Shown here piece after piece: positions 1 through 7,900 of a stretch of DNA of 64,000 bases. Below the pieces are notes generated by a model that saw only the letters and a program-made list of their open reading frames with translations, was not told where the DNA came from and did not search any database. The stretch is from assembly GCA_036677445.1 (NCBI GenBank), contig JAVBWI010000007.1:62001-126000 (forward strand), given 5' to 3'. Each line of letters opens with the position of its first letter. The first letter of the stretch is position 1. The stretch comes from JAVBWI01 sp036677445 (GTDB taxonomy: Bacteria; Bacillota; Clostridia; Christensenellales; CAG-138). Position numbers and translations under genes: made by a program.

Positions 1-168
1 CAGGTCCGCCGATACCGCCATTTCCTCCTTGGGCGGCACCGGCGCGGAGCTTTTTCCCGCAGCCGTTTGCGGCGGCTGTTGTCCGCCGGCTTGCGCGGCG
101 CAGCCCGTTAAGGCCGCACATATGATCGTCAGTATGAGCGCTGCACAGAGTATACGTTTCAATGTCAT
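1..168 (-). CDS. Lipoprotein, N-terminal part only (runs off the left edge)
   Basis: The frame starts at an ATG (complement of 166-168), preceded on the minus strand by an AAAGGA-type ribosome binding site, and stays open for 56 codons to the window edge. The protein begins with a basic tip (MTLKR), a hydrophobic stretch and an LTGC lipobox with the Cys at about residue 23, so it should be exported and lipid-anchored by signal peptidase II. A Pro/Ala/Gln-rich linker follows. The mature domain lies outside the window, so function cannot be assigned. It sits 35 nt downstream of the PAS protein gene on the same strand and is probably cotranscribed with it. Confidence 0.75.
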   Translation of the reverse strand, partial: MTLKRILCAALILTIICAALTGCAAQAGGQQPPQTAAGKSSAPVPPKEEMAVSADL

Positions 169-203
169 CATCCTTTCATGCGTTTTTGGCATACGCGGCG
201 CGT

Positions 204-689
204 TCATTTCATCAGCATCACGGCGCCGTATTGGATACCGCCGCTGCCCGGAACAGGAAAGAACACCGCAGTGTGGTAAGGGTCCGGCCCTTCCCCGGAC
301 GTATCCCTTCGAAACAGCGTCAGCGGGAACATCAGATCCCTTACCATCGTTGTATTGCCCCAAAATGCGCCCTCCACGGCTTCAAATACAGCATAGTTTT
401 CGTCGGTCACGCGGTCAAGCAGGTTGATCTTTCCCTGCGAAAGTTCGTTTGTTTCGATTTTCGCCTGCTTCATCAGAATTCCGTTCGCCATCCGCACGAC
501 ACCGCTTTGCCCGAAAATCGCCACCGGAAAGGGCAGGTTATCGATCGCCTGTGAAAACAGCCCCTCGCGCTGTACGAGAAGCTGGAACCCGCGGATAAAA
601 CGCTCCTGTGCTTCCACTCTCTTTTCAATGTCCTTTTGCATCCGGATGAGCTCATGAAGAAGATCTTCCTTTGTTTTGCCGCTTTCCAA
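204..689 (-). CDS. PAS-like sensory domain protein
   Basis: The protein has 161 aa. It starts with a charged coiled-coil-like segment (residues about 5-35) followed by a single PAS-like fold: the text AIDNLPFPVAIFGQSGVVRMAN (residues about 47-68) resembles the start of PAS domains, and a strand-rich second half follows. No kinase, GGDEF, HTH or membrane segment is visible, so it would act as a stand-alone cytoplasmic sensor or adaptor. The start is a TTG at 687-689, chosen because a strong AAGGAGGTG site lies 7-8 nt before it and no ATG fits. The lipoprotein gene follows after 35 nt. The ligand is unknown, and the PAS assignment rests on sequence pattern only. Confidence 0.65.
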   Translation of the reverse strand: MESGKTKEDLLHELIRMQKDIEKRVEAQERFIRGFQLLVQREGLFSQAIDNLPFPVAIFGQSGVVRMANGILMKQAKIETNELSQGKINLLDRVTDENYAVFEAVEGAFWGNTTMVRDLMFPLTLFRRDTSGEGPDPYHTAVFFPVPGSGGIQYGAVMLMK

Positions 690-1446
690 GAGGCCACCTC
701 CTTCCTGAAATGCTTCATGCCTTTTATGCTACAAAGAAACCGGAAAGCGAACTATCAATTGGAGGCTGACTTTAGTAGAAATAGTGCTCATATAAAAAAT
801 CCGACGCGTCTCCTTTTGTTTTTCTTGCTCTTTTTTGCAATGATCAGGCCACCGGCAGGTTTGCCAATGGCCTGAGGAGTCTCTGTAGAAACTCCTTATG
901 TTATGGGTTATTGTTTCTTATCATGGCAAGATAGCGGCAGAAAGAAGGAAAGCCGGGAAGGAATTTATAAAAGGGCTTAATTGCCTCCCCATGCCGCGTA
1001 GTTGCCGACGGAGGAGGATTCAATCACATAACCCTCTATTTGCGCCCATCTTCTCGCGGCATGTCCGCTCAGAAATCAGAGTAAGAATTTATATATTATA
1101 TAAGTAATTTCCTGTTTGAGAGCATCATAATTCATGGCGCACGGAATGTCAATGGCAACGAGTTTGAAGCCACGGGCAGCTGGGCTTTCGGTGTAAACAT
1201 AAAAAGAACGCGGAGTTTAACTCTACGTTCAGACTGTCAACAAAGTGCAAAAATGGCACTTTACCGAGGTTCACCGCGTAAGTTGCCGCTCGGTTTCCTG
1301 CTAACGCAAGAAAACTGTCGCGTCAACTTACGCTTCAAGGTGTCATTTTGCACCGCACAGGTCGCTGCAAAATGACGGATTGAAAGCCTATAGCTGCATC
1401 ATTTTTTAAACTTGATATTCTGAAACTCAGGGTTGCCGATGGCCCG

Positions 1447-1475
1447 AGGATATCCTTTTGGCGGAGCATGTCGGC
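1447..1475. repeat. Partial copy of the tRNA-Ala 3' end plus its downstream sequence
   Basis: This 28-29 nt stretch matches 1576-1603 with two differences. That second stretch covers part of the tRNA-Ala 3' end, the encoded CCA and the first arm of its terminator. On the minus strand both read CCGA(C/T)ATGCTCC(G/A)CCA followed by AAAGGATATCC. Only the 3' end is repeated and no second tRNA body is visible. Such partial copies are typical of integrase attachment sites or of a decayed tandem tRNA. Confidence 0.6.
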
Positions 1476-1557
1476 GACGCGCCCGCAGGCGCTAGCTTCG
1501 AGCGCGTCCCCCGCGCTCGAAGTACCTCTGTCACGGTTCGAAGACGTTATGCGAACA

Positions 1558-1586
1558 AAAAAAGGATATCCGTAAGGATATCCTTT
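1558..1586 (-). terminator. Rho-independent terminator of tRNA-Ala
   Basis: The inverted repeat AAAGGATATCC-GTAA-GGATATCCTTTT lies directly after the tRNA 3' end on the minus strand and continues into a run of T residues (the A tract at 1558-1564 on the plus strand). Confidence 0.7.
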
Positions 1587-1663
1587 TGGTGGAGCATATC
1601 GGATTCGAACCGATGACTTCCACACTGCCAGTGTGGCACTCTAGCCAACTGAGCTAATGCCCC
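1587..1663 (-). tRNA. tRNA-Ala (anticodon GGC)
   Basis: This is a full cloverleaf of 77 nt with CCA encoded. The acceptor stem GGGGCAT pairs with ATGCTCC, with one G-U pair. The anticodon stem is CCACA/TGTGG with loop CTGGCAG, so positions 34-36 are GGC, reading the alanine codon GCC. The T-arm carries GGTTCGAATCC. A consensus promoter lies upstream and a terminator hairpin follows at once, so it is a single-gene unit. Confidence 0.95.
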
Positions 1664-1689
1664 GCTCGCGTTTTTTGCACGCAAGGGAT

Positions 1690-1718
1690 ATTATAAAGCA
1701 AGCACTTGCATTTGTAAA
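1690..1718 (-). promoter_or_regulatory. Promoter of tRNA-Ala
   Basis: On the minus strand, TTTACA (1713-1718) and TATAAT (1690-1695) are spaced by 17 nt, placing the start point close to the tRNA 5' end. The -10 box is a perfect sigma-A consensus. Confidence 0.7.
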
Positions 1719-1769
1719 GCCTTAATTTGCGATTGCCTGTACACAGGAATTTGCCCGAAAATATATGGC

Positions 1770-2810
1770 TCAGCCGTCAAAATATTCACCGCGTTTATAA
1801 TCGTAAATCGCGCCGTTGGAGTAGACCTCGATGTTCTCGAGCACCTTGCCGGTGCCGATCGCCACGCAGCAAATGGGATCCTCCGCAACATAGCAGGGTA
1901 CCTTGGTATGCTCGGCTACGAATTTATCCATGCCATAGAGCAGCGCGCCGCCGCCGGTGAGGCAGATACCGTTTTCCGCAATATCCGAAGCAAGCTCGGG
2001 CGGGGTGCGTTCGAACAGGCTGCGGACGCACTCGAGTATGCTCTGCAGCGGTTCTTCAAGCGCTTCGATCATCTCATTGGAACCGACCACAATGGCCTGG
2101 GGCAGGCCGGAAATGAGGTTTCGGCCCTTGACATCTATGAATATCTGCTCCTTGCGCGGGTATGCGGAACCGATAACGATTTTCATTTCCTCCGCCGTAC
2201 GCTCGCCTATCAGCAAATTGTGCTTTTTGCGCATATAGCGTACGATGGCCTCGTCAAATTTGTCGCCAGCGACTTTGATGGAATCGGAGATAACCGCGCC
2301 GCCGAGCGAAATGATGGCGATATCCGTCGTGCCGCCGCCGATATCCAGCACCATGCTGCCGTGCGGCTGGGAAATATCGATGCCCGCGCCAATGGCGGCC
2401 GCGATAGGTTCTTCAATCAGGAACGTATGTCTTGCGCCCGCTTCTTCCGTCGCGTCGATCACGGAGCGCTTTTCCACCTCCGTTACGCCGGAAGGCACGC
2501 AGACGACCACGCGAGGTTTGAAGAATATATGGGAACCCACGACCTTTTTGAGGAAATGATGCAGCAGGCGCTCGGTGATATCAAAATTGGAAATGACGCC
2601 GTCTTTCAACGGGCGTATGGCGATGATGCTGCCCGGCGTACGGCCAAGCATGCGGCGCGCTTCCTCGCCTACCGCGAGTATGCGGCCTGTGATGCGTTCC
2701 ACCGCGACAACGGAGGGCTCCCGCAATACGATGCCTTTTCCCCTTACATAGACCAGCACGCTGGATGTGCCAAGGTCTATGCCCACGTCATTGAATTCAA
2801 ACAATCCCAT
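1770..2810 (-). CDS. mreB: Rod shape-determining actin-like protein MreB/Mbl
   Basis: A 346-aa bacterial actin of the MreB family. It polymerises on ATP at the inner face of the membrane and guides cell-wall synthesis along the cell side. The length is typical. Visible motifs are phosphate 1 (GIDLGTSSVLVYVRGKG), phosphate 2 (LDIGGGTTDIAIISLGG, residues about 156-172) and the adenosine motif LTGGGALLYGMDKF near residue 285. The ATG at 2808-2810 has an AGAGG site 8 nt upstream. No mreC, mreD or minCD genes are adjacent, which suits an Mbl-type paralogue as well as MreB. Its own promoter lies at 2899-2927. Confidence 0.95.
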   Translation of the reverse strand: MGLFEFNDVGIDLGTSSVLVYVRGKGIVLREPSVVAVERITGRILAVGEEARRMLGRTPGSIIAIRPLKDGVISNFDITERLLHHFLKKVVGSHIFFKPRVVVCVPSGVTEVEKRSVIDATEEAGARHTFLIEEPIAAAIGAGIDISQPHGSMVLDIGGGTTDIAIISLGGAVISDSIKVAGDKFDEAIVRYMRKKHNLLIGERTAEEMKIVIGSAYPRKEQIFIDVKGRNLISGLPQAIVVGSNEMIEALEEPLQSILECVRSLFERTPPELASDIAENGICLTGGGALLYGMDKFVAEHTKVPCYVAEDPICCVAIGTGKVLENIEVYSNGAIYDYKRGEYFDG

Positions 2811-2898
2811 ATTGCTATCCTCTCACCTTTCGGTTGTTGCGAGCAAAACCCGGCGCATGCAAAGCAATGACATCAACCCTGCAATAAGCCTGTATAGT

Positions 2899-2927
2899 AT
2901 AATACCGCATATTGCGTCTCTTTTCAA
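2899..2927 (-). promoter_or_regulatory. Promoter of mreB
   Basis: TTGAAA (2922-2927) and TATTAT (2899-2904) are separated by exactly 17 nt on the minus strand. The leader to the mreB ATG is about 80 nt. Confidence 0.65.
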
Positions 2928-2929
2928 AT

Positions 2930-3275
2930 GTTAGAGTCATATTTCACAAAAATTTTTATCATTTGCATCAGATTGATGACAATTTATTCATTGGAAGAAA
3001 TATTCTTCTTCGAACATTATGACGAATCCGTTAAAGTACGCCTTCCCGCCTTGCACAGACCGCCGAGAATACGATACAATGCAAGTGTATCAGGCAGCGA
3101 TGCCGTATGGTTGAAAGGGCTGTACGTTCTATCCTGTGATTGATTGCCCTGCGGTCATTTCTGTGGCGCCGCCACAAAAAGCGCAGAAGACAACAAGCGC
3201 CATCGATATGCCTTTGCGGCTCATGAGGCTTGGCGCTTCAAAACCCGTTTTGAGCCAGAAAGGCAAATAGCGCTT
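2930..3275. other. Intergenic region between mreB and the sortase gene
   Basis: No credible gene was found. The left part is AT-rich (2930-3020). A plus-strand promoter candidate lies at 3051-3080. The 44 codons in frame upstream of the sortase ATG have no signal peptide-like sequence and are treated as leader. Confidence 0.5.
3051..3080 (+). promoter_or_regulatory. Candidate promoter of the sortase gene
   Basis: TTGCAC (3051-3056) and TACAAT (3075-3080) are spaced by 18 nt. If used, the leader to the ATG at 3276 would be about 190 nt. Confidence 0.4.
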
Positions 3276-4106
3276 ATGATCAACAACCGCCGCAAAGCGT
3301 TCGCTGCCGGATTGCTGGTATTGATGCTGCTTTCCGCCTGTTTCGGATGCACGCCCGCGCCGGGCTCAACCGACGTAATGGATATAGAGACGGCGGAGCC
3401 CACGGTGACGCCGCAGCAAACGGCCGCGGCCATCCCGACTGCGCCTGCCGTGACCGACCCTTCCGCCACGCCTACGCCCGCCATCTCCATCGATGAGATC
3501 GACGGTGTGGCCGGCCCCGACGACGTACTGCCCCCCACCCGCTCCTATAACGAATACAAAGCCGAAAACAGCGATGTCATCGGCTGGATTACCATACCCA
3601 ATACCCAGATCGATTACCCTGTTGTGCGCGGGACGGATAACGAATACTATCTTACCCATACCGTGGAAAAGAAAAGCTCCAAACATGGCGCGATATTTAT
3701 GGATTTCCGCAACGGCAAAAGCGAGCAGCAGCGCCATCTGATACTGTATGGCCACAATATGAAGAACGGCACCATGTTCCACGACCTCAACAACTACAAG
3801 CAGCGCAGTTTTTTTGAGAAGAACCGCATTATCACCTTCAACTGGGACGGCGTGGAGACCAAATGGGAGGTATACGCCGCGTATGTCTGGCAATCCGGCG
3901 ACGCGTACTATATCCATACACGGTTTGGCTCCGAACAGAACTTTGCGGACGTCATGAACGATATGATCACGTTCGCAAAAACCTCCAAATACAGTGTGGT
4001 GGACGATAGCGTCACCATCAGGCCCAGCGACCAGGTGCTCACGCTTTCAACATGCACCTACGAGTATGACAATTCCCGTTTTGTGGTAAGCGCCCGCCGC
4101 GTGTAG
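3276..4106 (+). CDS. Class B sortase, predicted lipoprotein
   Basis: The 276-aa protein is a sortase, a transpeptidase that cleaves a C-terminal sorting signal and joins surface proteins to peptidoglycan. The triad is visible: His160 in LYGHNMKNG, Cys260 in TLSTC and Arg268 in NSRFVV. The HNMKNGTMF pattern and spacing fit class B. The N terminus has a hydrophobic core and an LSAC lipobox (Cys22), then a Thr/Pro/Ala-rich linker to about residue 85. A lipid anchor is unusual, since class B sortases usually have a transmembrane anchor. The ATG at 3276 is chosen because it gives the signal peptide; its ribosome site is weak, and the frame is open upstream. The strong terminator at 4141-4178 follows. 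A PPKTG protein near 61 kb is a plausible substrate. Confidence 0.88.
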   Translation: MINNRRKAFAAGLLVLMLLSACFGCTPAPGSTDVMDIETAEPTVTPQQTAAAIPTAPAVTDPSATPTPAISIDEIDGVAGPDDVLPPTRSYNEYKAENSDVIGWITIPNTQIDYPVVRGTDNEYYLTHTVEKKSSKHGAIFMDFRNGKSEQQRHLILYGHNMKNGTMFHDLNNYKQRSFFEKNRIITFNWDGVETKWEVYAAYVWQSGDAYYIHTRFGSEQNFADVMNDMITFAKTSKYSVVDDSVTIRPSDQVLTLSTCTYEYDNSRFVVSARRV

Positions 4107-4140
4107 TAGTCAATAAAACCAATTTCATCTGAATGTGCTG

Positions 4141-4178
4141 CCCGCCCGTTCAACAGCATCTTTGAACGGGCGGGTTTT
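4141..4178 (+). terminator. Terminator after the sortase gene
   Basis: A perfect 13-bp inverted repeat (4141-4153 with 4162-4174) with an 8-nt loop is followed by TTTT. Confidence 0.85.
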
Positions 4179-4182
4179 GTGC

Positions 4183-4188
4183 TATACT
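4183..4188 (+). promoter_or_regulatory. Extended -10 promoter of the aminopeptidase/YitT operon
   Basis: TATACT is preceded by TG at the extended -10 position (TGCTATACT). TTGAAC at 4162-4167 could serve as a -35 with short spacing (15 nt), but it overlaps the terminator stem. Confidence 0.4.
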
Positions 4189-4225
4189 GATAATAGTAAG
4201 TAATGGCGCGTCAGGAGGCCTCTTC

Positions 4226-5350
4226 ATGCAGGATACGCGATTGCAGGCGCTAGCCGGATTGCTGCTTGGGCACAGCCTGCAGCTCAAGGAAGGCGAACTG
4301 TTCGAAATCAACGCGGGGGTATTGGCCAAACCGCTTATCAAGGCGCTCATCCGAGAAGCGCACAAGCTTCATGCCGTGCCGCACGTGCGGCTGGAGGATG
4401 ACGAACTGCAGCGGCTGTTTTATGGCTTTATCGACCCGGACCATCCCGAAGCGGCGCAGGCCGCGATGGCAAAGCAGCTCTCATGGGAAAAAGCGCGCTG
4501 GACGCACCTTTGCGCGCATGTGGACATCGGCGTGGATGAGAATGACGCGGAGCTTTCCGCGGCCGACCCGCGCGCGCTCTCTATTTACCGCGCCGCTATG
4601 CGCGAGGTGCGGGATATCCGCATTGACGAACGCCGCTGGGTATACCTGCACTGGCCCACCATGGCGGATGCGCAGAAAGCAAAAATGTGCTACGACGACC
4701 TGTATGAATTCTTTCTTGGCGCCGCGCTGGTGGATTACGTCCGTATGCGCGCCGCCATGCAGCCGCTTATCGGCCTGATGCAGCGTACCGATACCGTCCG
4801 CATCGCCGGACCGGGAACGGATATTTCCTTTTCCGTAAAGGGGATGCCGGTCGTTCCCTGCTTTGGCGAACGCAACATACCGGACGGCGAGGTATACACC
4901 GCGCCGCTGCGCGAGAGCGCGAACGGCTTTATTCAATACAACACCGCGCTGCATATGTTGGGGCGGCGGTACGAAAACCCGCGGCTGGCGTTTCGGAACG
5001 GCCGCATCGTGGAAGCGAGCTGCGCCAACGACACGGCGGGCTTCAACCGCCTGCTGGATACCGACCAGGGCGCGCGGTACCTGGGCGAGTTCGCGCTCGG
5101 CGTAAATAACGCCATTACAAAGCCGATCGGCAACACGCTCTACGACGAGAAGATCGGCGGCTCCTTCCATTTGACGCCGGGCTGCGCCTACGCCTCCGCA
5201 TTCAACGGTAATAAATCTTCGCTGCACATGGACATCGTCTCTCTGCAAACGCCGCCGTACGGCGGGGAAATATTCTTCGACGGCGTATGCGTCCGCCGCG
5301 ACGGACGCTTTACGCTGCCGGAGCTTGCGGGCCTTAACCCGGAAGACTGA
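4226..5350 (+). CDS. Aminopeptidase, peptidase family M29
   Basis: A 374-aa metallo-aminopeptidase of family M29 (AmpS/PepS/aminopeptidase T type), a cytoplasmic enzyme that removes N-terminal residues using two divalent metals. Family motifs occur in order: an N-terminal half with GELFEINAG; GTDISFSVKG (about 198-207); ERNIPDGEVYTAP (about 215-227), which carries a metal-ligand Glu; GEFALGVN; DEKIGGSFHLTPG (near 310), with the ligand Glu and His; and SSLHMDIV near 335. The length is slightly below the usual 400-410 aa, but both ends look complete. The ATG at 4226 has an AGGAGG site. The YitT gene begins 10 nt after the stop, so the two form an operon. Confidence 0.9.
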   Translation: MQDTRLQALAGLLLGHSLQLKEGELFEINAGVLAKPLIKALIREAHKLHAVPHVRLEDDELQRLFYGFIDPDHPEAAQAAMAKQLSWEKARWTHLCAHVDIGVDENDAELSAADPRALSIYRAAMREVRDIRIDERRWVYLHWPTMADAQKAKMCYDDLYEFFLGAALVDYVRMRAAMQPLIGLMQRTDTVRIAGPGTDISFSVKGMPVVPCFGERNIPDGEVYTAPLRESANGFIQYNTALHMLGRRYENPRLAFRNGRIVEASCANDTAGFNRLLDTDQGARYLGEFALGVNNAITKPIGNTLYDEKIGGSFHLTPGCAYASAFNGNKSSLHMDIVSLQTPPYGGEIFFDGVCVRRDGRFTLPELAGLNPED

Positions 5351-5360
5351 GGGAAAACAT

Positions 5361-6218
5361 ATGCGCAAGCAAACGAAAAAGCTGATACTTGATTCCCTCT
5401 CCATCCTTGTGGGCAGCGCCCTCACGGCCATCGGACTTGCGGTATTCACCATACCCAACCAGATCGCCCCCGGCGGGATTTCCGGCGTGGCCACGGCGCT
5501 CGGGCATATTACCGCGCTCCCCGTAGGCACGCTCTCGCTGTTGTTCAACATACCGCTCATGGTGGTCGCGTGGCGAAGGCTGGGGATAAAGCCGCTTGTA
5601 AAAACCATCGTTGCGACGATACTCCTTTCTGTCGGCATCGATATGTTCGTTCTGCTTATTCCGGGGTATACCAACAACATACTGCTCGCGGCGCTGATGG
5701 GCGGCGTGTCCATAGGCATTGGCATGGGCATACTGCTCATACGCGGAATCAGCACCGGCGGCACGGATCTGATCGGCCTGATGCTCGCCAAGCGGCTGTC
5801 CGGGCTTTCCATGGGGCAGCTGCTGATGCTTATAGATACCGCGGTAGTGCTGTTCGCGGTCGCGGTGTTCCGCAATATCGAAGTGGCGCTCTATTCGGTG
5901 GTGACGCTGTTCGTCGCGAGCAAGACCATCGATGCCATACAGCAGGGCGTTGATCACGCCAAGGTGATCTACATTATCACGGATCAATCCGACGCGCTGC
6001 TGCAGCGGCTGGCGCATGAAATGGGCCGCGGCGTCACGGTGCTGCCCGCGCGCGGCGGCTTCACAGGAAAGGATCAGGCGGTGCTGATGACCATCGCCCG
6101 GCGCAGCGAGGTGGCCGCAACGCTGCAGGTTATCCGGGCGCTGGATTCGCGCGCGTTTACCATACTTTCCGATGCGACGGAGGTGCACGGCGAAGGGTTT
6201 AAGCAGCATGAGGATTAG
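5361..6218 (+). CDS. YitT family membrane protein (DUF161/DUF2179)
   Basis: A 285-aa membrane protein with about five to six hydrophobic helices in residues 1-195 and a soluble C-terminal DUF2179 domain (about 200-285; VIYIITDQSD, GRGVTVLPARGGFTG). The motif GGISGVATALG near the N terminus is typical of the YitT family, which is common in Bacillota and has no settled function. The ATG at 5361 was chosen over an in-frame upstream codon because GAGGG precedes it at normal spacing. It is cotranscribed with the M29 aminopeptidase, and the long hairpin at 6234-6276 ends the unit. Confidence 0.9.
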   Translation: MRKQTKKLILDSLSILVGSALTAIGLAVFTIPNQIAPGGISGVATALGHITALPVGTLSLLFNIPLMVVAWRRLGIKPLVKTIVATILLSVGIDMFVLLIPGYTNNILLAALMGGVSIGIGMGILLIRGISTGGTDLIGLMLAKRLSGLSMGQLLMLIDTAVVLFAVAVFRNIEVALYSVVTLFVASKTIDAIQQGVDHAKVIYIITDQSDALLQRLAHEMGRGVTVLPARGGFTGKDQAVLMTIARRSEVAATLQVIRALDSRAFTILSDATEVHGEGFKQHED

Positions 6219-6233
6219 CACAGCGATAACGCA

Positions 6234-6276
6234 TAATAACGGAGGCTTGCGGCGCTGCCGCAAGCCTCCGTTATTA
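6234..6276. terminator. Bidirectional terminator between yitT and the ECF gene
   Basis: Two 19-nt arms (6234-6252 and 6258-6276) form a perfect stem with a 5-nt loop. The arm ends are rich in A on one side and T on the other, so it can serve the convergent genes on both strands. Confidence 0.85.
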
Positions 6277-6294
6277 TCAATTGTGTACCCGGCT

Positions 6295-6798
6295 TTATTG
6301 CTGATCCGGCTTGAGCCGCTCGGCCAACCGCAGGATGGGCAAGCCCAGCACCACGCCCACCGCATATTGTATGAGGTTAAGGGGCACGCCCACAATCGCC
6401 ACCGAAGCGCCGTAGAGCGCGGTTTCAAACAGGAAGTAGCCAAGCGGCATAATGATGCCCGCGCAAAGCAGTGCGACGATACGCTTGCCCTCTAAGCGTT
6501 TGATCAGCATGGCCGCCACGAGCGCCATCAGCCCTTTAATCACGAACGTTGGGCCCGCATAGAGCATACTGCCCAGCAGAATATCCGCAAGGGCGCTGCC
6601 CACCGCCGCCGAGAGCGCACCCCACGGAGAACCCAGCAGGAATGCCGCGAGATATACGCCCGCATCGCCAAGGTTCACGTAAGCGCCCGCCATGTTCGGG
6701 ATGGGTATGGGCAACACGATGGTCAGCAACAGAATGCATGCCGCAAGCAGACCGGCAAGCACCAATTTATGCAGCGGGTTGTTATAATCGATCTTCAA
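6295..6798 (-). CDS. ECF transporter S component (substrate-binding membrane subunit)
   Basis: A 167-aa integral membrane protein with five to six helices, resembling ECF S components. These bind a vitamin or similar solute and work with a shared energising module (EcfA, EcfA', EcfT), which is not encoded in this window. The segment GDAGVYLAAFLLGSPWGALS followed by SALADILLG and FVIKGLMAL is the characteristic signature, shared with the protein at 31631-32197. The start is a TTG (6796-6798), chosen because GGAGGAGGT lies about 9 nt before it. Upstream in-frame codons read through the ribosome site and are rejected. The substrate is unknown. A strong promoter sits at 6845-6873. Confidence 0.8.
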   Translation of the reverse strand: MKIDYNNPLHKLVLAGLLAACILLLTIVLPIPIPNMAGAYVNLGDAGVYLAAFLLGSPWGALSAAVGSALADILLGSMLYAGPTFVIKGLMALVAAMLIKRLEGKRIVALLCAGIIMPLGYFLFETALYGASVAIVGVPLNLIQYAVGVVLGLPILRLAERLKPDQQ

Positions 6799-6844
6799 GA
6801 CCGAAACACCTCCTCCCCCACTATGCGTAGAAGTCGCTGATACG

Positions 6845-6873
6845 TTTATACCACCCCGCACCCGTTTGGTCAA
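6845..6873 (-). promoter_or_regulatory. Promoter of the ECF S component gene
   Basis: TTGACC (6868-6873), 17 nt, then TATAAA (6845-6850), all on the minus strand. The leader is about 40 nt, too short for a riboswitch. Confidence 0.7.
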
Positions 6874-7045
6874 GTTAAGGAATATTTTCCATCTCGTATT
6901 CGGCATTCCTCTTATTCGCGTTATATCTCTTAAAATAATATATTTCTTCAATTGCGCAAATCCTATTTACTTTAGCGTGCTAATGCGTTACTATACAATA
7001 GTCTGATGAAATGCATTCAATTATTCATTTAAGGAGGATATACAC

Positions 7046-7861
7046 ATGAAGAGGTTACTGACCATTGTCATCGCGCTGCTTTTGCTCGTAAGCGCATTTG
7101 GCTGCGCCAAGCCCGCTCCCGCTGCCGCCGCCGAGGATACGTCGCTGAAGGACGTGCTGGAAAAAGGCACGCTGCTCCAGGGCATGGACGATGCTTTCCC
7201 ACCGATGGGCTTCCGCGATGAAAACGATGAAATCGTCGGCTTCGACGTGGATGTCGCCCGCGAAGTCGCCACCCGCATGGGCGTGGAGCTTGTACCCGTA
7301 CCCATCGACTGGGCGCAAAAGACCAACGAGCTCAATACCGGCAACATCGATGCGATCTGGAACGGCTTCACCATTACCGATGAGCGCAAGGAAGAAACAG
7401 CCATGACATTCGCATACATGAAGAATCGTCAGGTGCTCGTCGTAATGGCCGGCTCTCCCTACAACACATTGGCGGATCTCGCCGGTAAAAAGCTCGCGCT
7501 GCAGACGGATTCCTCCGCGCAGGAAGCGCTCGACGGCGCTGCGGATTTTAAAGCCACCATCGACGGCGGCGAGGCGATACTGTTCACCGACAACATGAAG
7601 GCGCTGATGGATCTGGAAGTGGGCGGCTGCGACACCGTTCTGATGGACGAGATCGTGGCGAACTATTACATTTCGCAGGGCTCGCAGTACCGTGTGCTCG
7701 ACGAATCCCTGGCGGATGAGGAATACGGTATCGGCTGCAAAAAGGGAAGCAACGCGCTTCGCGCCGAAATTGAACGGATATTGAAGGAAATGAAGGATGA
7801 CGGCACGCTCGCCGAAATTTCCACCAAGTGGTTCGCAAAGGACGTTACCACCGTTGCATAA
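7046..7861 (+). CDS. Amino-acid ABC transporter substrate-binding lipoprotein
   Basis: A 271-aa periplasmic-type binding protein of family 3 (SBP_bac_3). Residues 1-20 are a signal peptide ending in a lipobox (SAFGC), so it should be tethered to the outer face of the membrane. Family landmarks follow: LLQGMDDAFPPMGFRDENDEIVGFDVDVA (the ligand-binding start), DAIWNGFTITDERK, and LADLAGKKLALQTDSSAQEAL, ending in GTLAEISTKWF. These proteins usually bind polar amino acids such as glutamine or cystine; the exact ligand cannot be read here. It is an orphan: no permease or ATPase gene is next to it. AAGGAGG lies 8 nt before the ATG. Confidence 0.92.
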   Translation: MKRLLTIVIALLLLVSAFGCAKPAPAAAAEDTSLKDVLEKGTLLQGMDDAFPPMGFRDENDEIVGFDVDVAREVATRMGVELVPVPIDWAQKTNELNTGNIDAIWNGFTITDERKEETAMTFAYMKNRQVLVVMAGSPYNTLADLAGKKLALQTDSSAQEALDGAADFKATIDGGEAILFTDNMKALMDLEVGGCDTVLMDEIVANYYISQGSQYRVLDESLADEEYGIGCKKGSNALRAEIERILKEMKDDGTLAEISTKWFAKDVTTVA

Positions 7862-7900
7862 TTAACGGCTGTAACCGGAAACGGGAAATCCCTCCTTCCT

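Larger units (their letters stand above)
690..1586. other. Long non-coding stretch with many hairpins
   Basis: No convincing gene was found in about 900 nt. The stretch holds a series of inverted repeats: 847-876 (AGGCCA/TGGCCT outer arms), 872-892 (AGGAGT/ACTCCT), 1206-1230, 1242-1262, 1276-1285 with 1324-1333 (10 bp perfect), 1342-1352 with 1366-1376 (11 bp perfect), and 1496-1506 with 1512-1522 (11 bp perfect). The 96-codon minus-strand frame across 1335-1625 overlaps the tRNA and is not credible. The region may be decayed mobile DNA or structured RNA; I cannot tell which. Confidence 0.5.

Noticed and set aside
847..892. Two hairpins in the PAS gene leader as a known riboswitch
   Set aside because: The conserved cores of c-di-GMP, guanidine, THF and SAM riboswitches were not recognised; left as unexplained structure.
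1335..1625. A 96-codon minus-strand frame with protein-like length
   Set aside because: It overlaps tRNA-Ala, its terminator and the partial repeat, and has no ribosome site.
1908..2870. A 320-codon open frame on the plus strand
   Set aside because: Antisense to mreB, with no ribosome site and a shadow-type composition.
4481..5875. A 464-codon open frame on the minus strand
   Set aside because: It runs antisense across the M29 aminopeptidase and YitT genes, both clear family members; GC-rich third positions explain the open antisense frame.
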